DNA from: Citromicrobium sp.
GTDB lineage: Bacteria > Pseudomonadota > Alphaproteobacteria > Sphingomonadales > Sphingomonadaceae
Direction of reading: 5' to 3'
DNA: 64,000 nucleotides
NCBI GenBank assembly: GCA_002729695.1
Contig: PBYQ01000040.1
Location: 43,120-107,119, forward strand
The notes beneath the pieces are model-generated. The model saw only the letters and a program-made list of their open reading frames with translations. It made no database searches and was not told where the DNA came from. The position numbers and the translations under genes are program-made. Within the stretch, counting starts at the first letter, position 1, and every line of letters begins with the position of its first letter. Of the stretch, positions 41,479 through 49,510 are shown one piece after another.

Positions 41479-41847
41479 CTACTCGCCGATCAGGCCGATC
41501 ACCTTGGCCGAAAAGGGGCCGATGGAGACCGGCTTGGCAAGGTAATCCTCCGCCCCGGCGGCGCGAATGCGATCCTCGTCGCCCTTGCCCGCATAGGCTG
41601 TCACCGCGAGCACGGGGACGGCGGAGAGCTGCGCGTCGGATTTCATCTGTGCGATCAGGTCGAGGCCGGAGACATGCGGCAGCTGGATATCCATGATCGC
41701 CAGATCGGGGCGAAAGCGCCGCGCCGATTCGATCACCGCGTTGCCGTCCGCGCACCCCAGCACTTCGTACCCCTTGGCGCGCAGCACGTCGCAGAACAAT
41801 TTGCGGTTGAGATCGTTGTCCTCGACAACGAGGATGCGCTTTGCCAC
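41479..41847 (-). CDS. divK: single-domain response regulator, DivK-type
   Basis: 122 aa from the GTG at 41847, with AAGGAG about 11 nt upstream. It is a receiver domain only: acidic pocket VVEDND near residue 8, phosphorylated Asp in LAIMDIQLPHVSGLDL near residue 53, Thr in VTAYAGKGDEDRI near residue 82, Lys in YLAKPVS near residue 104. The close similarity to Caulobacter DivK in IMDIQLP and KGDE.RIR supports a role in cell-cycle phosphorelay. It is divergent from the DUF3572 gene (49-nt gap) and 89 nt upstream of the ACP gene on the same strand. Confidence 0.9.
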   Translation of the reverse strand: MAKRILVVEDNDLNRKLFCDVLRAKGYEVLGCADGNAVIESARRFRPDLAIMDIQLPHVSGLDLIAQMKSDAQLSAVPVLAVTAYAGKGDEDRIRAAGAEDYLAKPVSIGPFSAKVIGLIGE

Positions 41848-41896
41848 GGGCCGTCCACTCCTTCTGATGCCAACGAATAGGCCAGCCGCTGCCCCT

Positions 41897-42187
41897 ATGA
41901 CAACGCCCGATCCCTCGAAGCCGCCCGAGAGCGAACATACCGGTGCAGAAGCGCTGGCGCTGGGTGCGCTGGGGTGGATCCTGACCGACGAGCGGCGCGC
42001 GGAGCGGCTGCTCTCGCTCACCGGCCTGACGCCGGGCCGGCTGCGCCACGGGATCGAGGACAGGCAGGTGCAGGCCGCCGTGCTCGAATTCCTTGCCGCG
42101 CACGAGCCCGACCTGGTGCTCGCCGCCGATGCGCTGAATGTCGAACCCGAAGCGATCATCGCCGCGCACCGGGAGCTGTCCGCATGA
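41897..42187 (+). CDS. DUF3572 family protein
   Basis: 96 aa from the ATG at 41897. DUF3572 features are AEALALGALGWILTDERRAERLLSLTGL, then VQAAVLEFLAAHEPDLVLAADALNVEPEAI. It is all-helical and cytosolic, with function unknown. The family is often found next to divK in alphaproteobacteria. It overlaps the HAD gene by 4 nt. Confidence 0.85.
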   Translation: MTTPDPSKPPESEHTGAEALALGALGWILTDERRAERLLSLTGLTPGRLRHGIEDRQVQAAVLEFLAAHEPDLVLAADALNVEPEAIIAAHRELSA

Positions 42188-42810
42188 GCCGCCCGCTGGT
42201 GATCACCGATTGCGACGAAGTGCTGCTGCACATGGTCGCGCATTTTCGCGACTGGCTGGGCGAGGCGCACGGCATCGACTTCGCGTTCGACGCGCCCGAT
42301 TTCACCACCGCGCTGACCCGGCGCGAGAGCGGCGAAACGGTCGAGCAGAAGGAAATCTGGCGGCTGCTCAACGGCTTCTTCGATACCGAGATGGAGCGGC
42401 AGCAGCCGATCGCAGGGGCAGTAGAAGCTTATGGGACACTGACCGAGAAGGCCGATGTGGTCGTCCTGACCAACCTGCTCGACCATCGGCAGGAGGATCG
42501 CGCGCGCCAGCTTTCCCGCCACGGGATCGATGCGAAGGTCTACACCAACCAGGGGCCCAAGGGCGCGGCGATCGCCCGCATCCTGGACGAATACGCGCCC
42601 AGCCGCGCGGTCTTCATCGACGACCTGTCGCAACACCACACTTCGGCGCGCGAGCATGCGCCCGACATTTTCCGCCTGCATCTATGCGGCGAACCCGGCC
42701 TCGCGCCGCATATTGCCTGCGGCGAAAAGGCGGGCGACGCGCACGCACGAATCGATAACTGGCGCGACGCGCTGCCCTGGATACTGGACCGACTGGAGGA
42801 ACCCGCATGA
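42184..42810 (+). CDS. HAD family hydrolase
   Basis: 208 aa. The nucleophile motif is ITDCDEVLLHMV near residue 8, motif II is VVVLTNLLDH near residue 98, and the C-terminal acidic motif is VFIDDLSQHH near residue 142. DCDE in place of DxDGT is a variant seen in some HAD groups. The substrate is unknown. It overlaps DUF3572 upstream and RidA downstream by 4 nt each. Confidence 0.85.
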   Translation: MSRPLVITDCDEVLLHMVAHFRDWLGEAHGIDFAFDAPDFTTALTRRESGETVEQKEIWRLLNGFFDTEMERQQPIAGAVEAYGTLTEKADVVVLTNLLDHRQEDRARQLSRHGIDAKVYTNQGPKGAAIARILDEYAPSRAVFIDDLSQHHTSAREHAPDIFRLHLCGEPGLAPHIACGEKAGDAHARIDNWRDALPWILDRLEEPA

Positions 42811-43271
42811 CCATCCAAGCCCGCCTCGACGAACTGGGCATCAAACTGCCCGAGGCCGCAGCCCCGGTTGCGAGCTACGTGCCGGTCGCGGTGCATGGCG
42901 ACCTTGCCTATGTGTCCGGCCAGCTGCCCTTCGTCGACGGAGAACTGGTCACCGGGCGTCTGGGCGAAGGCGTGAGCCTGGAGGACGGCATGGCCGCCGC
43001 ACGTGCCTGCGGTCTGATGATCCTCGCCCAGTTGCAGGCCGCGCGCATTCCGCTCGACCGGGTGGAGCGGGTGATCAAGCTCGGCGCCTTCGTCAATTGC
43101 ACCGCCGATTTCACCGACCAGCCCAAAGTCGCCAACGGCGCGTCCGAACTGATGTTCGACGTGTTCGGCGAGGCAGGGCGTCATTCGCGCGCAGCGGTCG
43201 GCGTGCCGAGCCTGCCGCTGGGTGCGGCGGTCGAGGTCGACGCGATCATCGCGCTCCATCCGCACAAATAG
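42807..43271 (+). CDS. RidA family protein
   Basis: 154 aa of the YjgF/YER057c/UK114 family, long subgroup. Family marks are LAYVSGQLPFVDGELV near residue 33, a central VIKLGAFVNCTADFTDQPKVANGASE near residue 88 and the closing VGVPSLPLGAAVEVDAIIAL near residue 133. Canonical RidA hydrolyses reactive enamines, but this subgroup lacks a defined substrate. It is the last gene of the overlapping DUF3572-HAD-RidA run. Confidence 0.88.
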   Translation: MTIQARLDELGIKLPEAAAPVASYVPVAVHGDLAYVSGQLPFVDGELVTGRLGEGVSLEDGMAAARACGLMILAQLQAARIPLDRVERVIKLGAFVNCTADFTDQPKVANGASELMFDVFGEAGRHSRAAVGVPSLPLGAAVEVDAIIALHPHK

Positions 43272-43309
43272 CTCTGCGCAGCGGGCGCAAGGCTCCCCAT
43301 ATCGACGAA

Positions 43310-44446
43310 ATGGCGGATATCGAACTCACGGCACGGATACACGGCGGGGTCGCCGGGATCGATGCAGGCGACTGGGATCGGCTGGCAGGGAACGACAATC
43401 CCTTCGTCTCCCACGCCTTCCTGTCAGCGATGGAAGATTCGGGCAGCGTTGGCCCGGGCACCGGCTGGCAGGCTGCGCCGATCACCATTGCGGACGAGGC
43501 CGGGGAGATTCATGCGGCAATGCCCGCCTACCTCAAATCGCACAGCCGGGGCGAATTCGTGTTCGATCAGGGCTGGGCCGACGCCTACGAGCACGCAGGC
43601 GGCCGCTATTACCCCAAGCTCCAGATCGCAGCGCCGTTCACCCCGGCCACGGGGCCGCGCCTGCTTTTCGAGGATGAGGCTTTTGCCGCACCCCTGCTGC
43701 GCGCGGCCGAGCAGGTCTGTCACGAACACGGCCTGTCGGGCGCGCACGCCACGTTCATCGCGCCCGAGCAGCTTGCGCTGTTCGAGCAGGCGGGGTGGCT
43801 CATCCGCAGCGACCTTCAGTTCCACTGGGAAAACGATGGCTACGCGGATTTCGAGGGCTTCCTCGATTCGCTTGCCAGCCGCAAGCGCAAGAACCTGCGC
43901 AAGGAGCGGGCGAAGGCGCAAGGATCGGTCGAGATACGCCACCTGACGGGCGAGGACCTGACCAAAGAGGTGTGGGACGCGTTCTGGGAATTCTACCAGG
44001 ACACCGGCGCACGGAAGTGGGGCACGCCCTACCTGACGCGCGAGGCCTTCACGCTGCTGGGCGAGCGCATGGGCGAGCACATCCTGCTGATCTTCGCTTA
44101 TCTGGACGGACAGCCGGTCGCAGGCGCGATGAACGTGATCGGCGGCAGCACGCTTTTCGGCCGCTACTGGGGGTGCCTCGTCGACATCCCGTTCCTGCAT
44201 TTCGAGCTATGCTATTATCAGGCGATTGACGCGGCGATCGCGCGCGGCCTCGCGCGGGTGGAGGCAGGGGCGCAGGGCGGGCACAAGCTCGCCCGCGGAT
44301 ATGCCCCGGTGCAAACGCATTCGGCGCATTACATCGCCGATCCGGGCCTGCGCGCCGCGGTGGCGGAGTTTCTCGAACGCGAGCGGCAGGGCATCGCGGT
44401 GGAGCAGAATTTCCTCGAGGCGCGGACGCCCTTCAGGAAAGGTTAG
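43310..44446 (+). CDS. GNAT/FemAB-like acyltransferase (DUF482 group)
   Basis: 378 aa from the ATG at 43310. It resembles the COG3146 proteins with a doubled GNAT-type fold: WDRLAGNDNPFVSHAFLSAMEDSGSVG near the start, RKRKNLRKERAKAQ near residue 190, then GRYWGCLVDIPFLHFELCYYQAIDAAI near residue 283 and EAGAQGGHKLARGYAP near residue 320. FemAB-like relatives transfer amino acids to peptidoglycan or lipids, and the target here is unknown. It lies 38 nt after RidA. Confidence 0.85.
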   Translation: MADIELTARIHGGVAGIDAGDWDRLAGNDNPFVSHAFLSAMEDSGSVGPGTGWQAAPITIADEAGEIHAAMPAYLKSHSRGEFVFDQGWADAYEHAGGRYYPKLQIAAPFTPATGPRLLFEDEAFAAPLLRAAEQVCHEHGLSGAHATFIAPEQLALFEQAGWLIRSDLQFHWENDGYADFEGFLDSLASRKRKNLRKERAKAQGSVEIRHLTGEDLTKEVWDAFWEFYQDTGARKWGTPYLTREAFTLLGERMGEHILLIFAYLDGQPVAGAMNVIGGSTLFGRYWGCLVDIPFLHFELCYYQAIDAAIARGLARVEAGAQGGHKLARGYAPVQTHSAHYIADPGLRAAVAEFLERERQGIAVEQNFLEARTPFRKG

Positions 44447-44463
44447 CCGAAACGGTAACCGGG

Positions 44464-44790
44464 TCAGGCGGTCTTGCGGTGGTCACCGAGCCACTGGCGC
44501 GCGCGCCGCTGTGCTTCGGCGATTTCGCGAGCGGTCATCTCGTCCGAAATGTCGCTCCGGCACCAGGCGGCTTCCTGATGGCCCCGTGCGGCAGCAAGGT
44601 TGAACCACTGGTGTGCCTCGATCAGGTCGCAATCGACCCCGTGGCCTCCGGTCGACCAGATAACACCCAGCTCGTAACACGCCTGTGCATCGCCATCGGT
44701 TGCCGAGGCGATCAGCCTCGCAATCGTCAGGTCGGCAATCTGGTTGGTGGCCGGTGTGGCCGTTTCGATTTCGATGGCAGTCAGTCGCAT
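44464..44790 (-). CDS. small Sel1-repeat-like protein
   Basis: 108 aa with one clear Sel1-type helical repeat (GDAQACYELGVIWSTGGHGVDCDLIEAHQWFNLAAARG) and a charged helix at the C-terminus (TAREIAEAQRRARQWL). Cytosolic, probably a scaffold or adaptor. The Shine-Dalgarno AAGGACAGGGG precedes the ATG. It is convergent with the FemAB-like gene. Confidence 0.78.
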   Translation of the reverse strand: MRLTAIEIETATPATNQIADLTIARLIASATDGDAQACYELGVIWSTGGHGVDCDLIEAHQWFNLAAARGHQEAAWCRSDISDEMTAREIAEAQRRARQWLGDHRKTA

Positions 44791-45104
44791 GATATTCCCC
44801 TGTCCTTCTCATCCCCTTTTAGACGGGTTTCAGCCCGCAGATTCCGTTCTTGCCGGTTATGGTAAACAGGCCGTTAAAGACGGCGCCGTTTTCTGCGCCA
44901 CGCTGGGCGCCTCAACCAGCCGCGTGCATCGGGCGTCGTTCGGCGTGCGTTCATTGCCGAAGCGACAGATCGCACGACATCTTGGGATAAGCGCTTGTTC
45001 GGCTTGGCATGCCTGCTAAGAGCCGCGGCCATGGCCTCGCCGCTTGCCGCAACGGCAGACAGCGGGGCCGGTCATGGGTGGGACCGCAAGAGATAGAGGA
45101 CGTG
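44791..45104. other. 314-nt gap upstream of dksA
   Basis: It separates the Sel1-like gene (minus) from dksA (plus). Open frames here are short and Ser/Arg-rich and are not convincing. The stretch 44820-44890 is less GC-rich (TTATGGTAAACAGGCCGTTAAAG) and is the likely promoter area. No terminator or RNA gene is recognised. Confidence 0.45.
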
Positions 45105-45563
45105 ATGGCCGCAGGGGCGCTCAACGAAAGCGAAATTCTGGCCAAGGCGAACGAAGCCTTGCCGGATGATTACACGCCCACCGACGACGAAGAGTACATG
45201 AACGAGAGGCAGCGGCAGTTCTTCCGCAAGCTGCTGATCGAATGGAAGCAGTCGCTTCACACAGAAGCGGGCGGCACCTTGCAGAACCTTGCCGATGCCC
45301 CGTTGCGCGAACCCGACCTGACCGACCGCGCATCGAGCGAAACCGACTGGGGAATCGAGCTGCGCACGCGCGATCGCCAGCGCAAGCTGATCGCCAAGAT
45401 CGAAGCCGCGCTGCGCCGAATCGACGAAGGCGAATACGGGTATTGCGAAGTCAGCGGCGATCCCATCGGGCTCCAGCGCCTGATCGCGCGCCCGGTCGCG
45501 ACGATGACCGTCGAGGCGCAAGAGGCGCACGAACGCCGCGAGAAGATTTCGCGCAACGACTGA
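45105..45563 (+). CDS. dksA: RNA polymerase-binding transcription factor DksA, single-cysteine type
   Basis: 152 aa from the ATG at 45105 with AGAGGA upstream. A longer frame from 45009 is rejected. The coiled-coil tip region is visible (PLREPDLTDRASSETDWGIELRTRDR, with the DxxDxA-type acidic tip at LTDRASSE). The zinc finger is degenerate: GEYGYCEVSGDPIGLQRL has one Cys, and no other Cys exists in the protein. It acts with ppGpp on RNA polymerase. The missing cysteines imply a zinc-independent fold, as in DksA2-type proteins. Confidence 0.9.
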   Translation: MAAGALNESEILAKANEALPDDYTPTDDEEYMNERQRQFFRKLLIEWKQSLHTEAGGTLQNLADAPLREPDLTDRASSETDWGIELRTRDRQRKLIAKIEAALRRIDEGEYGYCEVSGDPIGLQRLIARPVATMTVEAQEAHERREKISRND

Positions 45564-45701
45564 TCTCTCCGGTCAAGCCGAAGAAGCTCGGTAAACCGGC
45601 GTTTAAACTTCGTTAGTCAGTGATGCTCTATGGCAGGGCCTGGGCCCGTTGCGGGTCCGTTCGACCCAACCGTTTCGAGAGCTGAAGGTTACGTAGGCTT
45701 C

Positions 45702-46079
45702 ATGACTGCTATCGACACCCGTTCGCTGAAGCGCGACAGCCTGTTTCTGTCTGCCGATCTGACCCTTGGTGAGGGCGGAGAGCCCGTGCGCGTCAAGGTG
45801 CGCAACCTTTCCGACGGCGGGATGATGGCGGAAGCCGATCTGGAGGTCGAACGCGGCATGCGGCTGGGGATCGAGCTGCGCAATATCGGCCGGATCAAGG
45901 GTTCGGTTGCGTGGACGCAAGACAACCGGTTCGGGATCGTGTTCGACAACGAGATCGATTCGAAGCGCGTGCGGGAACCTGCAACCACCGGCGACAAGAC
46001 GCCGCGTTATGTCCGCCCCTCGTCGATCGCGCCGCAAAGCGCCGAGCAGCACAAGCAGAGCTCGCTCCGCAAGATTTGA
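45702..46079 (+). CDS. PilZ domain protein
   Basis: 125 aa from the ATG at 45702. PilZ domains bind cyclic di-GMP through RxxxR and D/NxSxxG. Here RSLKRDS is near residue 6 and VRNLSDGGMMAEA near residue 35, followed by the beta strands LGIELRNIGRIKGSVAWTQDNRFGIVFD. The C-terminal 35 residues are polar and disordered. The partner is unknown. Confidence 0.82.
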   Translation: MTAIDTRSLKRDSLFLSADLTLGEGGEPVRVKVRNLSDGGMMAEADLEVERGMRLGIELRNIGRIKGSVAWTQDNRFGIVFDNEIDSKRVREPATTGDKTPRYVRPSSIAPQSAEQHKQSSLRKI

Positions 46080-46130
46080 CGATTACGGCGCTGACCAGCG
46101 CGCGCGGTCCTGCTAGTGCCATCCCCCGTG

Positions 46131-47606
46131 ATGGCCCGTACCACTCCACTCAGCCTCGTGATGCTGGCGTTCGCGTCGCTGCTCGGCTCGTGCAGCGGCA
46201 ACGGCAGTGACGATACGCTGCCGATCGTCCTCATAGGACAACCCGATTCGGTTTTTCCCGATGGCCTGCGCCTGTCACCGGGCGCACAGCTGGTCCGCGA
46301 CGCGACCAGTTCCGGAATTGTCGCGCTGAATGCGGAAGGCGAGGTCGTCCCTGCCCTTGGCGAAAGCTGGATCGTCACCGGCGACGGCCGCAGCTTCATC
46401 TTCCGACTGCGCCAGGTCAACTGGCCCGATGGCGAACCGCTGACGGCCGAGGATGCCCGCAAGAGCCTGCTCGCGACGATCAGGCAACTGCGCGGAACCT
46501 CGCTCGGGCTCGATCTGCGCAAGGTCGACGATATTCGCGCGATGACGAACCGGGTCATCGAAATCCGCCTGACCGGGCCGATGCCCGAGTTCCTGCAGCT
46601 CCTCGCGCAGCCTGAACTGGCGATCACCCGCAATGGCGAATCGATCGGCCCAATGCGGCTGGAACGACAGGGAGAGGTGGCAATTTTGCGACCCGTCCCG
46701 CCGGAAGAGATGGGATTGCCCGAACAGGCGCAGGGCCAATCGGGCAAACCGGTGCGGTTGTGGGCGGCATCGGGCAAACAGGCGAACGAGGCGTTCTCCA
46801 ATGGAGACGCCGCCGCCCTGCTCGACGGTACCCTGTTCACCCTGCCGCTTGCGGATACCGGCCCGCTGTCTCGCGGGACGATCCGGCTCGATCCTGCCTT
46901 CGGTCTGTTCGGGATGATCGTGACCAACGAGCAGGGCTTCCTGTCGCAGGTCGGAAATCGCGAGGCACTGTCGATGGCGATCGACCGTCCGGGTTTGCTC
47001 GCCCAGTTCAGCCTCGGCGGATGGCAGCCGACCACGCGGATCGTGCCCACGGGGCTGCCCGAAGAATCGGGCAGGCAAAGCGTGCGCTGGGCCAATCTTT
47101 CGCTGGAGGACCGGCGAGCGCAGGCGCGCGCGCGGGTGACCGCGTGGAGCCGCAGGACCGGACAGAAAGCGCGCGTGCGCCTCTGGCTGCCCGATGGGCC
47201 GGGCGCGGATCGCCTGATGGAAGCCTTGTCGCGCGACATGGCGACGATCGGGGTGGAACTGCGGCGGGTGCGTGTGCGCGAGGGCGCCGATCTGGTGATG
47301 ATCGACCGGCTTGCGCGCTATCCCAGCGCCCGCTGGTTCCTCAACCAGTTCAACTGTACGCTGGTCCCCGGTCCATGCTCCCCCGACGCAGACGCGCTGG
47401 TGACCCGGTCGCTGCAGGCCGGTGGTGCGGCCGAGGCGGGCAACCTGCTGGTCGAGGCGGAGGGGGCGCTGCTGGCGCAGGAGGCGTATATTCCGCTCGG
47501 CGCGCCGGTCCGCTGGTCGCTGGTGCGCGGGGGTCTGGAAGGTTTTTCGGAGAACCCGTGGGCCAGACACCCGCTTTATGCGTTGGCCGGGGTAGAGGCA
47601 TGGTGA
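46131..47606 (+). CDS. SBP_bac_5-type substrate-binding lipoprotein
   Basis: 491 aa from the ATG at 46131 (a GTG at 46128 is also possible). A lipoprotein signal ends in LLGSCSG. The body is of the oligopeptide/nickel-binding family 5: LVRDATSSGIVALNAEGEVVPALGESWIVTGDGRSFIFRLR near residue 45, then WPDGEPLTAEDARKSL. The middle is shorter than in DppA/OppA. No permease or ATPase genes are adjacent, so it may be an orphan binding protein or have a role other than transport. Confidence 0.82.
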   Translation: MARTTPLSLVMLAFASLLGSCSGNGSDDTLPIVLIGQPDSVFPDGLRLSPGAQLVRDATSSGIVALNAEGEVVPALGESWIVTGDGRSFIFRLRQVNWPDGEPLTAEDARKSLLATIRQLRGTSLGLDLRKVDDIRAMTNRVIEIRLTGPMPEFLQLLAQPELAITRNGESIGPMRLERQGEVAILRPVPPEEMGLPEQAQGQSGKPVRLWAASGKQANEAFSNGDAAALLDGTLFTLPLADTGPLSRGTIRLDPAFGLFGMIVTNEQGFLSQVGNREALSMAIDRPGLLAQFSLGGWQPTTRIVPTGLPEESGRQSVRWANLSLEDRRAQARARVTAWSRRTGQKARVRLWLPDGPGADRLMEALSRDMATIGVELRRVRVREGADLVMIDRLARYPSARWFLNQFNCTLVPGPCSPDADALVTRSLQAGGAAEAGNLLVEAEGALLAQEAYIPLGAPVRWSLVRGGLEGFSENPWARHPLYALAGVEAW

Positions 47607-47622
47607 AACGGGGAATGTAGCA

Positions 47623-48039
47623 ATGGGCGAAGCGCGCACAATGCGGCTGATGGGCATGGAAGTGCCTGCAGGCAACGATCCGGCGTCGGTCTACCGCCGC
47701 ATCCAGATGATGGAGCAGCTGACCGAGCGCAGCATGACGATTCCGGGCATCGGCTACCCGATCGGGATGGACGCGGTCATCGGCCTGATCCCGGTGCTGG
47801 GCGACATCTTCGGGGTCGCGATGGGCACCTACATCGTGTGGGAAGCGCGCAACCTCAACATGCCCAAGTGGCACATGGCGCGCATGGTCGGGAACGTCGC
47901 CATCGACGGGGTGATCGGGTTCGTGCCCCTCGTGGGCGACGTGGCCGACTTCGCTTTCCGCTCCAACTCGCGCAATCTCAAGATCGTGAAGAAGTACATG
48001 TGCAAGCATCATCCCGATGTGGCGACGATCGATTGCTGA
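47623..48039 (+). CDS. DUF4112 family membrane protein
   Basis: 138 aa. DUF4112 marks are YPIGMDAVIGLIPVLGDIFGVAMGTYIVWEARNLNMPKWHMARMVGNVAIDGVIGFVPLVGD, which is two glycine-rich hydrophobic hairpins containing duplicated IGLIPVLGD/IGFVPLVGD motifs. Function unknown. ATGs at codons 7 and 10 are alternative starts. It lies 41 nt before kynA. Confidence 0.82.
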   Translation: MGEARTMRLMGMEVPAGNDPASVYRRIQMMEQLTERSMTIPGIGYPIGMDAVIGLIPVLGDIFGVAMGTYIVWEARNLNMPKWHMARMVGNVAIDGVIGFVPLVGDVADFAFRSNSRNLKIVKKYMCKHHPDVATIDC

Positions 48040-48080
48040 GCGGGTTTTGCGCGCGCCGCGCAACGCGCTAGGGCGGCGCC

Positions 48081-48887
48081 ATGTCTGCTGATGAACCTAC
48101 CGACGGCGTCACCTACGCCTCCTACCTCGATCTCGACCGCATTCTCGCCGCGCAGCATCCGCGTTCGGACGCGCAGGACGAGCTGCTGTTCATCATCGTC
48201 CACCAGGCGAGCGAGCTGTGGCTCAAGCTGTGCCTGCACGAGCTGGAGGCCGCGCGCGAGGCGATCCGCGATGACCGACTGCGGCCCGCGTTCAAGATGC
48301 TCGCCCGCGTGGCACGCGCGCAGGAGCAGCTGATCCAGAGCTGGAACGTGCTCAGCACGATGACCCCGCACGATTATTCGCTGGTGCGCCCGCATCTGGG
48401 CACCTCCAGCGGTTTCCAGTCGGCGCAGTACCGGTTGATGGAATTCGTTCTCGGAGGGCGGAAGCCGAACATGGTGACGATGCACGAGGCGGTGCCCGAA
48501 GTGGCCGCCAAGCTGCGCGCGGAACTCGCCAAGCCCAGCCTCTACGAAGAGACCGTGCGCCTGCTCGCCAAGCGCGGCTTCGACATTCCCGAGGATGTGC
48601 TGAACCGCGACCGTGAAGAGCGGTGGGAGAAATCGGACGCGGTCGAGGCGGCGTGGGTGACGATCTACCAGAACCCGCACGATCACTGGGATCTGTACGA
48701 GCTGGCGGAAAAGCTGGTCGATCTCGAATACCACTTCCAGCGCTGGCGCTTCGGGCACCTCAAGACGGTCGAGCGGATCATCGGCTTCAAGAAGGGCACC
48801 GGCGGCACCTCGGGCGTCGGCTATCTCGAAGGCGTGCTGAAGGAAGTGTTTTTCCCAGAGCTTCTTTCCGTGAGGACGGCCCTGTGA
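48081..48887 (+). CDS. kynA: tryptophan 2,3-dioxygenase
   Basis: 268 aa haem enzyme that opens tryptophan to N-formylkynurenine. Family motifs are ELLFIIVHQASELWLKL near residue 34, GTSSGFQSAQYRLMEF near residue 110 and the proximal haem His in RWRFGHLKTVERIIGFKKGTGGTSGVGYL near residue 230. It is the first gene of the kynABU operon. Its stop overlaps the GTG of kynB (GTGA). Confidence 0.96.
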   Translation: MSADEPTDGVTYASYLDLDRILAAQHPRSDAQDELLFIIVHQASELWLKLCLHELEAAREAIRDDRLRPAFKMLARVARAQEQLIQSWNVLSTMTPHDYSLVRPHLGTSSGFQSAQYRLMEFVLGGRKPNMVTMHEAVPEVAAKLRAELAKPSLYEETVRLLAKRGFDIPEDVLNRDREERWEKSDAVEAAWVTIYQNPHDHWDLYELAEKLVDLEYHFQRWRFGHLKTVERIIGFKKGTGGTSGVGYLEGVLKEVFFPELLSVRTAL

Positions 48888-49510
48888 AAGTTTGGGACAT
48901 CAGCCAGACACTGCGTCCGGGGCTGCCGGTGTGGCCGGGCGATACCGACTTCGCGTTCGAGCGGACGTGGAAGATGGAGGATGGTTCGCCGGTCAATGTC
49001 GGCCGGATGACGATGAGCACGCATTCGGGCACCCACGCCGACGCGCCGCTGCACTATGCCGCCGATGGTGCGGATGCCGCGAGTATGAGCATCGAGCCTT
49101 ATCTGGGTACCTGCCTGGTGGTCGACGCGCGCGGGGTGCAGAACGAAATCGACATCGGCGACCTGCCCGATCTCGAATACGCCAACCGCGTGTTGTTCCG
49201 CACATGGGATGCCTTCCCGCACGAAGAATGGCGCAGCGACTGGCTGCCGATCGCGCCCGAGACGATCGAATGGCTCGCCGCGCAGGGCGTGGTGCTGGTC
49301 GGCACCGACGCACCCTCGGTCGATCCGCAGGAATCGAAGACCATGGCCGCGCATCTCGCGGTGCTGAAGCACGACATGCGCATCCTCGAAGGGCTGGTGC
49401 TCGATGACGTGGCGGAAGGCCTCTACGAACTGATCGCGCTGCCGCTGAAGGTCGGCGGCGGCGATGCGGGGCTGTGCCGCGCGGTGCTGCGGGAGTTGCC
49501 CGGTGGCTGA
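48884..49510 (+). CDS. kynB: kynurenine formamidase
   Basis: 208 aa from the GTG at 48884. It hydrolyses N-formylkynurenine to kynurenine. The cyclase-type metal motif is HSGTHADAPLHY near residue 46. DAFPHEEWRSDW and VLVGTDAPSVDPQESKTMAAH follow. It overlaps kynA by 4 nt and kynU by 8 nt. Confidence 0.95.
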   Translation: MKVWDISQTLRPGLPVWPGDTDFAFERTWKMEDGSPVNVGRMTMSTHSGTHADAPLHYAADGADAASMSIEPYLGTCLVVDARGVQNEIDIGDLPDLEYANRVLFRTWDAFPHEEWRSDWLPIAPETIEWLAAQGVVLVGTDAPSVDPQESKTMAAHLAVLKHDMRILEGLVLDDVAEGLYELIALPLKVGGGDAGLCRAVLRELPGG

